Assembly: GCF_019931575.1 (NCBI RefSeq)
Contig: NZ_CP082923.1
Location: forward strand, 4,464,001 to 4,528,000
Reading direction: 5' to 3'
DNA length: 64,000 nucleotides
DNA from: Caulobacter segnis
GTDB lineage: Bacteria; Pseudomonadota; Alphaproteobacteria; Caulobacterales; Caulobacteraceae
The notes under the pieces are model-generated. The model did no database searches. It worked only from the letters and a program-made list of their open reading frames with translations, and had not been told where the DNA came from. A program made the translations under genes and the position numbers. Below are positions 36,101-43,981 of this stretch, one piece after another; within the stretch, counting starts at the first letter, position 1, and the number at the start of each line of letters is the position of its first letter.

Positions 36101-37527
36101 CCGAAGTCTGGCCAGATGAAGTTCGCGACGTGTTTGTCGGTGAGGTTGCGGACCATCTGGCCGTAGCGCCGGACCAGCATGGGTTTCTCGATACCGTTGG
36201 GTACTCCGAGCCCGCGCTCGCAAAGCTCGTAGCGCCTGTCCTCTTAAAGTACGTCGAGGAGCATCCCGACCTGGCGAAGCTTCCGCTTTCAAAGGTCTTC
36301 CGGATTATTCGGAAGGCTATACCGGATGTCGCCGTTCCGCGGTCCTTCATCGATCTCGCATTGGAGCGTTTCAAAAGCTTCGAGACGTTCGGCGAAGCTG
36401 CGACGTACCTTGGCTTTGTAATGCTTGTCGTGCCGGCCGAGGGCGTGGTCGCGCTGTCGGAAAAGCTCGATACGTTGTCGGCCGACAAGCAAAAGTCTCT
36501 CGCTGAAAACGTCCTCCCGGCCGTGTTCGGTGACGGGTGGCTGAGCGGTGGCATTAGCCCGAAAGTCCTTCCATTCGACGTTTTGGAACGGCTGGTCGTC
36601 ATCGCCTTTCGCACGATCCGACATGAGGAGGACGTGCACCATGATGGAGTCTATTCACCGGGCCTTCGCGATCATGCCGAGGGCGCGCGTTCCAACTTGT
36701 TCAAGCAGCTCTGCGCGACGCCGGGACGCGAGACGCTAGAGGCGCTTCGCCGACTGTCCGCCGAACCGGGCGAGGTCATTCCTCTTCTGCGCATCGACAG
36801 GCTTATCTATGACCGGGCGTGCGAGGATGCCGAGCATGCCAAATGGCCCGCAGCCGAAGCACGCGAGCTTGAGAAGCAATTCGATATAGCGCCGCGCACG
36901 CCGCGCGACTTGCAGTTGCTGGCGCTATCGCGCCTCGAAGACATCAACCACGATCTGCATCATCACCGCTTTGGACAAGGTCAGTCCTTCAAACGGCACC
37001 CGAACGAGCGCGAGGTGCAAAAGGCTTTGGCTTGGGAACTCGAGCACGAGGCTGGTCGTGCTTACACCATGGAACGCGAACCACATGTCGCCGACGAGAA
37101 GGAGCCAGACATCAGGCTCCAGGCGCGCGCGACAACGGCAAGTCTGCCTTTGGAAATCAAGGTCGCGGAAAGCTGGACCATCCAACAGCTAGAAGACGCG
37201 ATCACGGTCCAGCTAGCGGGCCGCTATTTGCGCGAGCGCGATGAACGGCACGGCGTCTTGGTGCTGGTGCACCAACATGCTCGGGCTCAGGGCTGGGAGG
37301 CGGAGGACGGGACGTTCCTCACGTTCAGCGAAGTCGTGGAACGTCTCAAAGCGTTCGCCTATCGCCTAGGCGCAGGCGGCACAGATGCCGCGCGTGTGGA
37401 GATCGCTGTCGTCGACATTTCGGACATTGAACAAGCGGTGAAGGCAAAACCGAAGCGCCGTAGCGCTGCCGTTAGAAAATCACCGGCGAAGAGAGATCCG
37501 CGCGAAACGTCGCCTTCCCCGCGGTGA
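33133..37527 (+). CDS. Large STAND/NACHT-like NTPase with C-terminal PD-(D/E)XK nuclease
   Basis: 1464 aa, no signal peptide. Near the N-terminus is a P-loop VIVLSEAGSGKS (Lys55), a NACHT-style Walker B WFFIDSIDEA (Asp113, Asp116-Glu117) and a sensor-like ARVIISGRYSRW. Residues ~400-1250 are helical and repeat-like, with charged segments (EEHDEEEEDQPKRRGRG), as in the sensor arms of STAND proteins. The C-terminus carries EKEPDIRL (Asp1326) and LPLEIKV (Glu1341-x-Lys1343), then a helix with QL.GRYL: a restriction-like nuclease core. It is probably a single-gene anti-phage sensor-effector; the nuclease is C-terminal, unlike Avs proteins where the effector is N-terminal. The codon use is less GC-biased than in the flanking chromosome. 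The ATG lacks a clear Shine-Dalgarno. Confidence 0.75.
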   Translation: MPYVQLNRRFSPWRDEDTQRDDFALFEREFYGDVQWDEILKRQRVIVLSEAGSGKSRELEEQAAKLITAGEFAFHTTVQKVASDGLDAALDNDGRERLARWRDSDAVGWFFIDSIDEAKLDHIRFADALSKLADGLGNNKSRARVIISGRYSRWEFRADLKKLNELLPTAKVDEGVPLDPEQILASILRNTHKGREKGKPEKPLVVLMAPLDKKQVRQFAEGQGVHQLDEFMAALERENLWHFAKRPLDLGWLVDYWQRHARFGRLSEMLEASIRARLQEENPEHGARDEIDPDEGLKALERIAATLVFGRGDKIEIPDTEISLEPSGAFKLRDILPDWATEKLPKLLSRPVFDPAAVGQVRLHNDNEGVVRGYLAARWLNARLDGNAPKSRVRALLFGDADGVPVVLPSVRETAAWLAIWSDEFAQEIIARDPALLLTAGDPASLLLDVRLGALEATFAQYAAGIERYRFLDRDTLRRFATPDILPALRAAWTQHNGVEEVRRLILTMIEAGKLQDGIDIAREAVAAAYSDKITPILAVRALGSVGTDDDLKALAQKVAAEFKTLDTGVVWEALDAVFPKHLNIDALVQILDGLEKAGDTAHHFDWRGTQLVDRLRTREQFKQFTKAVLPLVEEHDEEEEDQPKRRGRGDNKFKPLLQSAASGLLKLLPARSIDIDVVDAAVRLASDQYGGRRFDDEAFGAALQASPERRRIGLWRAVELLKDHKRVHNGLTNLWQLEFAGWSAGLREEDIPWLLEDARDGDTPIKRQLALTGLLPLWRDHGKSDELLKKIKDAAEKSQVSKDFLKAWLEPPKPEPWEIEHHEKMAKLKKQHDLERAKRDKSWRDFLDGLKANPTQLRTPPADLKPGHTDGRIFYIWELLYSASEERTGYSIDGLGILAEVLGPELSEEVTSALIRFWRSHKPTLTSSRKPDARNQTNKLDSMSISAISMEAKRDPNWLNGLSSSEATTSAQLSTQELNGFPRWLFPLAEVWPDEVRDVFVGEVADHLAVAPDQHGFLDTVGYSEPALAKLVAPVLLKYVEEHPDLAKLPLSKVFRIIRKAIPDVAVPRSFIDLALERFKSFETFGEAATYLGFVMLVVPAEGVVALSEKLDTLSADKQKSLAENVLPAVFGDGWLSGGISPKVLPFDVLERLVVIAFRTIRHEEDVHHDGVYSPGLRDHAEGARSNLFKQLCATPGRETLEALRRLSAEPGEVIPLLRIDRLIYDRACEDAEHAKWPAAEARELEKQFDIAPRTPRDLQLLALSRLEDINHDLHHHRFGQGQSFKRHPNEREVQKALAWELEHEAGRAYTMEREPHVADEKEPDIRLQARATTASLPLEIKVAESWTIQQLEDAITVQLAGRYLRERDERHGVLVLVHQHARAQGWEAEDGTFLTFSEVVERLKAFAYRLGAGGTDAARVEIAVVDISDIEQAVKAKPKRRSAAVRKSPAKRDPRETSPSPR

Positions 37528-37555
37528 CCTAAGGTCCGTTACTGGCGCAGCTCGT

Positions 37556-38914
37556 TCACCTAGGGAGGGGCTTGCGGCGCTCGAACAAGAGCTTGATGAC
37601 GCTCTTGTTTTTGCTGTGTTTGACATGGGCGCCGATCGGGTCGGCGAAAAGGCCCAGGATGTGCCAGCTGTTCCAGTCATAGACATTGACGACCTGCGCG
37701 CCCGTGATCTCGGGCACTTCGTAGGTGAGAGCGTCGTTGGGGTCGTTGAACGCGATGATCTGTCGAATGTGCTGTGCACCGCCTGAGCCGCGGGGCGGAG
37801 AGGCCCATTCCCTCAGGGCGGAAAACGGGGAGACCGCTGGGATCGACGCGCTATCCGCGTCGTTGACCGGCGAGACGACGGTCACAGCGTCAGGCGAATG
37901 ACTGGCCTTGATGGGAAGGGGAACGGCACCGGAATCCAGTCCCTCGATACGAGCCAATTCGAGAAGCGCAAACTGGTTGGCGAAGAAATAGAGATCATAG
38001 GTGCGTTGCATGACGTCGCGCACGCTTGAGGTCGGCTTGGAGCTGGCAAAAGCATCCATCACCACGAAGCTGCCCAGGCTCTCGGAGACGATGACGAACG
38101 TCTCTCCTTTGGAACCGGACCTTCCCGCATAGGCAAAAGCCTGCTCCATGGTCTGGTGGAAATACGCGCGCATCGGCCCAAGCGTGATAACGGCGTCGGC
38201 GAGTCCCCAGTTCATGATCTGCGCCTTGAGCATCCTGTTGGCCCAAGCGCCCTTTGCATGGCGCGGCGCATTGGCGATCCGCGCTTCGACATCCGCCTTG
38301 GTTGTCCAAGGGTGGAAAGGAGGAGCGGCGCGCGCGCAGCGCTCAAGGTGTTCTTCGTCGGGCCCCGAAAGCTCGATCTCCGGCAGGAGGAGATAGCGAC
38401 ACTTGAGCGGAAACAGCAACGGCCACCAGTTTACCTCGTCGACAATCACTTCGACGCCGTCGTGGCGCTTAAAGTGGTAACGATCGACAAAGGGGCGGCT
38501 GCCAATCCACTGCGCGTCAGTCCAGATGCGCTTGCCGTAAAGCGAAGCGGCGGGCGCCGCACTTCCAAGATCGGCAACATACTGGTCGTCGGGAGCTTTG
38601 TCGCCCGATCTACATGAGAAGTCGGGCTGCTGGCAGATCGCTTTGCGTAGCTCCACCGAAGCGCCAGGACCTTCCGCGCGCATTCCATGAACGAAGATGA
38701 CATGGACCGGTCGACCAGCCGTGGCCTGCTCGATGAGATCGCCCAGTGAGCGCGTACCCTTGAGGGACTGATGTGGCTTCACCTCCGCAGCAGCCGGAAA
38801 TCCAAGCCCTAGGCACATCGTGGCAAAATAGCAGGCCACCAGGCGCAACCAGAATCCATCGGCTAGCGAGAGAACCATACCGCGAAAGGGAGCGTTCAAG
38901 GCGGTCGCTCTCAC
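37556..38914 (-). CDS. Exported alpha/beta-hydrolase-like protein
   Basis: 452 aa with a hydrophobic N-terminal segment (WLRLVACYFATMCLGLGFPAAA) fitting export. VHVIFVHGM is the oxyanion-type start of a hydrolase fold; FVIVSESLGSFVVMDAF gives a nucleophile motif S-E-S-L-G in place of GxSxG; WNSWHILG offers a candidate catalytic His. It may be a lipase or esterase acting on envelope lipid. The start overlaps the stop of the upstream lipoprotein gene (ATGA), so the two are co-translated. It is convergent with the NTPase-nuclease gene. Confidence 0.65.
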   Translation of the reverse strand: MRATALNAPFRGMVLSLADGFWLRLVACYFATMCLGLGFPAAAEVKPHQSLKGTRSLGDLIEQATAGRPVHVIFVHGMRAEGPGASVELRKAICQQPDFSCRSGDKAPDDQYVADLGSAAPAASLYGKRIWTDAQWIGSRPFVDRYHFKRHDGVEVIVDEVNWWPLLFPLKCRYLLLPEIELSGPDEEHLERCARAAPPFHPWTTKADVEARIANAPRHAKGAWANRMLKAQIMNWGLADAVITLGPMRAYFHQTMEQAFAYAGRSGSKGETFVIVSESLGSFVVMDAFASSKPTSSVRDVMQRTYDLYFFANQFALLELARIEGLDSGAVPLPIKASHSPDAVTVVSPVNDADSASIPAVSPFSALREWASPPRGSGGAQHIRQIIAFNDPNDALTYEVPEITGAQVVNVYDWNSWHILGLFADPIGAHVKHSKNKSVIKLLFERRKPLPR

Positions 38915-39783
38915 TGGTACGCTGGTGGAAGTTGGTAGAACACGTAGTCCGCCGCTACCTTAATCGGAATGGGTACGATCCGGCCGAAACGTTCCGGTCC
39001 GAGAACATCCTTGAGATCCTCCAGCGACGCGGTGAAGCCGCTGTTCATCCGGGCGACGAAGCGCGCTTTGTCGATCGTCCCTCGGCTATAGGCCGCGAAC
39101 AGCGCCTCACGGTGGTGGTAGAGGCCAAGGTAGACGTGCTCGATGTCGCCCTTGAAAGTTTCGTACTCGTCCTTGAGGGCTGGCTTGAGGTATTGCTCGA
39201 AGTCCTCGTTGACGATTTCCCACTCGTCCTTGAGGCCGCCGCTCACTCGCTTGACCACGGCGGCGACCGCCGCGTCCGAGATCCGTCGAGGATGCGCGGC
39301 GTTCACCCGTTTGGCGGCGTCTTTGATCCTTTGGACCAGCGCCGGCCGGCCCAAGCCAAAGCGGCCAAAGATTGGAGTGGCGATCTCGTTACCCGGCGAC
39401 CTGCGCGCGTCGATGTTCGCCGGCGCGGTAATGCGGTTGGCGCAGTGATGGCAAATGCCCGTTACGCCAAACTCGATACCGGAGTGTCCGTCGGGCCCGG
39501 CAATCTCCGCAGCCCACATTGCGTCGCCGGCACCTTGTGCGATAGCCTTGGAGTTGGCCGGTTCTTCGGCTTGCGTGCGGCCGAAACAGCCCCATTGTGT
39601 CCCGCTCGACGCGGTGACAGCCACGTGGTCGAGCGGCCAGTCGCCAATATCCGGTATCGGGTGCCATGCGGTCTTCATCGAGTAGACCGTCAGGGTGGTG
39701 GCGGCGGCGAGCTTAGCCTCTTGGCAACCTCCGACCAAAGCCGTGCCGGCCAAAACAGCGTGAAACTTCCGCCTCGTTAGCAT
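38911..39783 (-). CDS. Predicted lipoprotein with twin-Arg-like signal
   Basis: 290 aa from the ATG at 39783 (GGAG-rich ribosome site upstream). The signal MLTRRKFHAVLAGTALVGGC has paired Arg and a lipobox (LVGGC), so the mature protein is probably lipid-anchored in the periplasm. A CHHC motif (GICHHCANRITAP) suggests a metal site or haem contact, but spacing is not CxxCH. The helical C-terminal half has no recognised family. It is the first gene of a two-gene operon with the hydrolase. Confidence 0.6.
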   Translation of the reverse strand: MLTRRKFHAVLAGTALVGGCQEAKLAAATTLTVYSMKTAWHPIPDIGDWPLDHVAVTASSGTQWGCFGRTQAEEPANSKAIAQGAGDAMWAAEIAGPDGHSGIEFGVTGICHHCANRITAPANIDARRSPGNEIATPIFGRFGLGRPALVQRIKDAAKRVNAAHPRRISDAAVAAVVKRVSGGLKDEWEIVNEDFEQYLKPALKDEYETFKGDIEHVYLGLYHHREALFAAYSRGTIDKARFVARMNSGFTASLEDLKDVLGPERFGRIVPIPIKVAADYVFYQLPPAYQ

Positions 39784-40147
39784 GGTCGCCCCCCGGCTCC
39801 TTTTAAATACCAACGTTATTCACGATGCTCGTAATGGTCGGGTTTGTAAACGGAGAACACCTGAGGGTGATTTTCCAGCCTAGCTGGCGTTTTCGATCAA
39901 ACTTTTGCGGCCTCTCAGACGACAACGGCCCCTTGCGAAGCGACCAACACTCGCTACGCGCCTCTCATAGAAGCTTACAGCGCTGCCTGTTGGGCGCTGG
40001 CGAGCGTTCGTAATGGGGCGAACGGTGCCATTGATGTCGGCGGTCAAATGTCTGAATCGCGCGTAGGCCTAACGGCAGCTCGTGGCGCTGCCCCGCCGGT
40101 GATGCAGGCATACGGTTCGGCCGGGGAGGGTGAGAAGGAAAGATTAG
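39784..40147. other. Non-coding stretch
   Basis: About 360 bp between the lipoprotein start and the AIPR remnant. I see no gene, terminator or repeat; it presumably includes the promoter of the lipoprotein/hydrolase pair. Confidence 0.4.
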
Positions 40148-40708
40148 TCAGGACGTCGAGGCTTGTGTCCATTTATTTAATAGATGGTTGGTGAAAGCCT
40201 TGTCCTTGGATACCTTGTCCTGGCCGCCCTGCGCGTTAAATTCGTTGAACACCCACGTCGACACCTTGTTGAGTGCGGCAGCATTCACTTTGCTGGGCTT
40301 CAGCTGGCTGATACGGATCGGAGGCAAGGTCGAGTTCTTGTTGAGCGTCCAGGCCAGCACCATCAGGACATGGAAGCGCATGTTGTTGAGCAGGTTCTGG
40401 TCGACGATGCCCTTTAGTGTTCGGAAATGCTCCTCGACCTGGAGGTTGAGCTCAGCCAGAACGCCGTACATAGCCAATGGGAAGCCGTTTGCGCCGTCAG
40501 GGAAGATCTTCTTGTAGTCGCTATCCTTCTTGATCGCAGAGGTCGGTCGCGCCCGGGCAGTGTGCGGTTCCTGCAGTAAGACGGTCAGAACGACTTGGGC
40601 CAAGCGGTCGATGCTCAGGATGCGATCCGCTGGTTTGCCCTCACGCTTGTAGCTGTTCTTTCGCCGACCTCCGAGGCGATCACGCTTCAAACTCGTCCGC
40701 ATCCACAA
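40148..40708 (-). pseudogene. C-terminal remnant of AIPR-type abortive-infection protein
   Basis: 186 aa. DRILSIDRLAQVVLTVLLQEPHTARARPTSAIKKDSDYKKIF closely resembles the region near the C-terminus of AIPR (abortive phage infection) family proteins, which normally reach 550-700 aa. The N-terminal two-thirds are missing; the frame opens only ~20 bp inside the innermost right-end repeat. It is probably a defence gene cut when the element end was formed here, rather than an active protein. Confidence 0.6.
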
Positions 40709-40726
40709 TGAGAACGATTATCATAT

Positions 40727-40773
40727 TGGACAGTGTTAGGTTGCTTTCGGGCCACTCTTAAGTTGCCCCGACA
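40727..40773 (-). repeat. Right transposon end with TnsB-like repeats
   Basis: On the minus strand: terminal TGTCGGGG (40773-40766), then CAACTTAAGAGTGGCCC (40765-40749) and CAACCTAACACTGTCCA (40743-40727). These are inverted copies of the left-end repeats with the same 8-bp offset from the terminus. The terminus is separated from the tRNA-Arg CCA by 5 bp (AGCCC). Confidence 0.7.
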
Positions 40774-40778
40774 AGCCC

Positions 40779-40855
40779 TGGCGGCCCGGGAGGGACTCGA
40801 ACCCCCGACCTTCGCTTTAGGAAAGCGCTGCTCTATCCTGCTGAGCTACCGGGCC
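40779..40855 (-). tRNA. tRNA-Arg (anticodon CCU)
   Basis: The 5' acceptor strand GGCCCGG pairs with CCGGGCC at the 3' end, followed by discriminator G and an encoded CCA. The anticodon loop TTCCTAA sits on a GCGCT/AAGCG-type stem, and the T arm is GGGGGTTCGAGTCCCTC. It reads CCU, decoding AGG. Its 3' end faces the transposon. Confidence 0.93.
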
Positions 40856-40972
40856 GCGGCGCGCGCGGCGCAGGGTCAATAGCGCAAGATGCGGGGCGTG
40901 CGAACCCCGCTGTCGCGACTCGGGCGCCACGGGCCGCGCAGCCGGGCGCGGGGTCGGTAGAGAAGCGGGGAT

Positions 40973-42259
40973 ATGAACGTCGTGCGACATCTGAAGTCGA
41001 TCTATGTCCAGGTCCTGATCGCCATCGCCCTGGGGATCCTGGTGGGCGCGCTGTGGCCCAAGGTCGGGGTGGCGGTGAAGCCGCTGGGCGACGGCTTCAT
41101 CAAGCTGATCAAGCTGGTCATCGCGCCGGTCATCTTCTGCACTGTCGCCGGCGGCATCGCCCGGATGGGCGACATCAAGGCGTTCGGCCGGGTGGGCGTG
41201 AAGGCGCTGCTCTATTTCGAGGTGGTCTCGACCCTGGCCCTGATCCTGGGCCTGGTGGTCGGGCGCACCCTGCGGCCGGGCGACGGCTTCAACATCGATC
41301 CCCGGACGCTGGATCCAGCGATCGCCGCCGGCTACGTCGAGAAGGCCAAGCATGGCGAGGGTCTGGTTCCCTACCTGCTGCACCTGATCCCCGACACCTT
41401 CGTGGGGGCGTTCGCCGAGGGCAACCTGCTGCAGGTGCTGGTGGTCGCCATCCTGACGGGCTTCGCCTGCGTGCGGCTGGGCGACTTCGGCGACAAGATC
41501 GCGGGCGTGCTGGAGGACACCGCCAAGCTGTTCTTCGGCGTCATCCACGTGGTGGTGCGCCTGGCGCCGCTGGGCGCGTTCGGGGCCATGGGCTTCACGA
41601 TCGGCAAGTACGGCGTCGGCGCCCTGATCCAGCTGGGCGCGCTGGTGGCGACCTTCTACGTCACCTCGATCCTGTTCGTGCTGGTGGTGCTGGGCGCGAT
41701 CGCCTGGGCCAGCGGCTTCTCGATCCTGCGGTTCCTGGCCTACATCCGCGAGGAACTGCTGATCGTGCTGGGCACCAGCTCGTCGGAGTCGGTGCTGCCG
41801 CAGATCATGGAGAAGCTGGAGAACGCCGGCGCGCGGCGGTCGGTCGTGGGCCTGGTCGTCCCGACCGGCTACAGCTTCAACCTGGACGGCACCAACATCT
41901 ACATGACCCTGGCCACCCTGTTCCTGGCCCAGGCCACCAACACCCACGTCTCGCTGGGCCAGGAGCTGGCCCTGCTGGGGATCGCCATGCTGACCTCGAA
42001 AGGCGCCTCGGGCGTCACCGGGGCGGGCTTCATCACCCTGGCCGCGACCCTGGCGGTCGTCCCCGACATCCCGATCGCCGCCCTGGCCGTGCTGGTCGGG
42101 GTGGACCGCTTCATGAGCGAGTGCCGGGCCCTGACCAACCTGGTCGGCAACGGTGTGGCCACCCTGGTGATCGCCCGCTGGGAAGGCGCCCTGGACCGCG
42201 ACCGTTTGTCGCGTGTCCTGCGCGGCGAGACGGCGCCGACCGAGCCCGTCGCGACCTGA
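40973..42259 (+). CDS. dctA: DctA-type C4-dicarboxylate:cation symporter
   Basis: 428 aa with eight-plus hydrophobic segments. The serine-rich hairpin VLGTSSSESVLPQIMEKLE, the core motif VPTGYSFNLDGTNIYMTLA, and SKGASGVTGAGFITLAATL are the DAACS-family signature, with the DctA pattern. It takes up succinate, fumarate or malate with protons or sodium. The ATG at 40973 begins the first helix; it sits just after tRNA-Arg on the opposite strand. Confidence 0.9.
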   Translation: MNVVRHLKSIYVQVLIAIALGILVGALWPKVGVAVKPLGDGFIKLIKLVIAPVIFCTVAGGIARMGDIKAFGRVGVKALLYFEVVSTLALILGLVVGRTLRPGDGFNIDPRTLDPAIAAGYVEKAKHGEGLVPYLLHLIPDTFVGAFAEGNLLQVLVVAILTGFACVRLGDFGDKIAGVLEDTAKLFFGVIHVVVRLAPLGAFGAMGFTIGKYGVGALIQLGALVATFYVTSILFVLVVLGAIAWASGFSILRFLAYIREELLIVLGTSSSESVLPQIMEKLENAGARRSVVGLVVPTGYSFNLDGTNIYMTLATLFLAQATNTHVSLGQELALLGIAMLTSKGASGVTGAGFITLAATLAVVPDIPIAALAVLVGVDRFMSECRALTNLVGNGVATLVIARWEGALDRDRLSRVLRGETAPTEPVAT

Positions 42260-42469
42260 ACGAGCCGAACGGGAAAATCGTTGTAGGCATTGAGATAACG
42301 GCATTCTCGCAGCGCCCGGGTCGCCCCCGGCGAAGACCCAACCGGAAGGCGGCCGAAGCTCAACCTCGGCGAATGTGCAAACGATCACACCCGGTTGTGG
42401 CGGCTCGCCTTGCCCGGCGCCGTCTGCATGTTAGGGTTCCGGATACAACCGCGGTGCGATGCTAGAGTA

Positions 42470-43618
42470 ATGCTGGATTTGGCCTCACGAGACGACGTCG
42501 CCGCCCCCGATACGGGTGGTCTGGTGACGCTCATCGAAACCATCGAGGCCCTTTCGGCGACCCGCACCATCAGCGAAGTGGCCGACGTCATCCGCAAGGC
42601 CGCGCGGCGCATCTCCGGCGCCGACGGCGTCGCCTTCGTCCTGCGCGACAATGACAAGTGCTGGTACTTCGACGAGGACGCGATCGGCCCGCTGTGGAAG
42701 GGCAAGCGCTTCCCGCTGACCGCCTGCATCTCCGGTTGGGCCATGCTGAACCGCCAGACGGTGGTGATCCCCGACATCTATCTGGACGATCGCATCCCGC
42801 ACGACGCCTACCGGCCGACCTTCGTGAAGAGCCTGGTCATGACGCCGGTGCGCATGGAGGACCCGGTCGCCGCGATCGGCGCCTACTGGGCGGAGTCGCA
42901 CACCCCCTCGCCCGAGGTCGTGCAGAAGCTGCAGGTCATGGCCCGCGCCACGGCCTCGGCCCTCGAAAGCGGCCGCCTGCACGACAGTCTGGTCGACGCC
43001 CGCCACCACGGCACCTTCCTGCTGCAGGAGCTGGACCACCGGGTGAAGAACACCCTGGCCATCGTCCAGTCGATATCGCGCCAGACGTTGCGGGCCAGTC
43101 CTTCGCCCGAGACCTTCGCCGAGGTGTTCGAGAACCGGCTCCTGGCCCTGTCGCAGGCGCATGAGCTGCTGACGCGGCGGTCCTGGGGTCGCGCCGCGCT
43201 GCACGAGATCCTGGAAAAGGCGCTGGCTCCGTTCAGCCCAGAGTTGGCCGAGCGCTTCGACATCATCGGTCCGGCCCTGACCTTCAGCGCCGAGACCTCG
43301 GTCTCGGTGCACATGACCCTGCACGAGCTGGCCGTGAACGCGGCCAAGCACGGCGCGCTGACGACGCCGGAGGGCCGTGTGGTCATCCGCTGGACGGTCG
43401 ACGAGGGGGCCGCGCCGCCGATGCTGACCCTGACCTGGCGCGAAGTCGGAGGCCCCGCCGTGAGCGGCCCGCCCGAGCGTCGCGGCTTCGGGATCCAGAT
43501 GATCGAGCGCGGTCTGGCCCGCGACCTGGGGGGCAAGGCCACGCTCGACTTCACGCCGCAAGGCGTGGTCTACACCCTGCGCGCTCCGCTGTCGCAGAGG
43601 ATGAGTCTCGCCGCATGA
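42470..43618 (+). CDS. GAF-HWE sensor histidine kinase
   Basis: 382 aa from the ATG at 42470. The N-terminal ~165 residues are a GAF domain (LVTLIETIEALSATRTISEVADVIRKAARR...VVIPDIYLDDRIP). FLLQELDHRVKNTLAIVQSISRQTLR is the phospho-acceptor H-box of HWE/HisKA_2 kinases (His near residue 188), and the catalytic domain has ELAVNAAKHGAL and GFGIQMIERGL. No transmembrane segment, so it is cytosolic. It is coupled by an ATGA overlap to its response regulator. The upstream frame to 42395 has no better start. Confidence 0.88.
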   Translation: MLDLASRDDVAAPDTGGLVTLIETIEALSATRTISEVADVIRKAARRISGADGVAFVLRDNDKCWYFDEDAIGPLWKGKRFPLTACISGWAMLNRQTVVIPDIYLDDRIPHDAYRPTFVKSLVMTPVRMEDPVAAIGAYWAESHTPSPEVVQKLQVMARATASALESGRLHDSLVDARHHGTFLLQELDHRVKNTLAIVQSISRQTLRASPSPETFAEVFENRLLALSQAHELLTRRSWGRAALHEILEKALAPFSPELAERFDIIGPALTFSAETSVSVHMTLHELAVNAAKHGALTTPEGRVVIRWTVDEGAAPPMLTLTWREVGGPAVSGPPERRGFGIQMIERGLARDLGGKATLDFTPQGVVYTLRAPLSQRMSLAA

Positions 43619-43974
43619 AGTCCAGCAAGGTGATGATCGTCGAGGACGAGGCGCTGGTGGCCATGATGGTCGAGGACATGCTCGGGGACCTCGGATGCGA
43701 GGTCGCCGGCTCGTTCGGCGCGGTGACCGACGCCCTGGCCTGGCTGGGCAGCGGCGAACCCACGCCGGACGGCGCGGTGCTGGACGTCAATATCGGCGGC
43801 GAGATGGTGTTCCCGGTCGCCGAGGCGCTGCGCGAGCAGGGCGTGCCGTTCGTGTTCGCCACCGGCTATGGCGACCTGCCGCGCAAGGGCTTCGAAAGCA
43901 TCGAGGTGCTGGCCAAGCCGATCAATGTCGGCGCGCTGCGCAAGGCCGTCGACAAGTTCCAGCCCGACGAATAG
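43615..43974 (+). CDS. Single-domain response regulator
   Basis: 119 aa, receiver domain only. The acidic pocket is VEDEAL, the phospho-acceptor is Asp57 (AVLDVNIGG), Thr/Ser is in FATGYG, and Lys is in LAKPI. It starts at an ATGA overlap with the HWE kinase, which is therefore its partner. With no output domain, it likely works by protein interaction, as many alphaproteobacterial HWE partners do. Confidence 0.9.
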   Translation: MKSSKVMIVEDEALVAMMVEDMLGDLGCEVAGSFGAVTDALAWLGSGEPTPDGAVLDVNIGGEMVFPVAEALREQGVPFVFATGYGDLPRKGFESIEVLAKPINVGALRKAVDKFQPDE

Positions 43975-43981
43975 CGGCGGG

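Larger units (their letters stand above)
2529..40773. mobile_element. Tn7-like transposon island next to tRNA-Arg(CCU)
   Basis: Both extremities have the same architecture read inward: TGTCGCTG + CAACTT at 2529 (plus strand) and TGTCGGGG + CAACTT at 40773 (minus strand), each followed by further 17-bp copies of a CAAC(C/T)TAA...TGGCCC motif. This is what multiple TnsB sites at Tn7-like ends look like, with the conserved TGT...ACA termini. The interior holds tnsA, tnsB, tnsC and tniQ (26449-32370), a second truncated tniQ at the left end, copper and stress genes, and defence-type genes. The right end is 5 bp from the tRNA CCA. The flanking 5-mers (GCAAG left, AGCCC right) do not match, so a single clean insertion is not proved; repeated insertion at one site or later rearrangement is possible. 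Confidence 0.65.

Noticed and set aside
2524..40778. 5-bp target-site duplication flanking the island
   Set aside because: The flanking 5-mers are GCAAG and AGCCC. Shifting the right boundary gives ACAAG versus GCAAG but would destroy the conserved TGT/ACA terminus.
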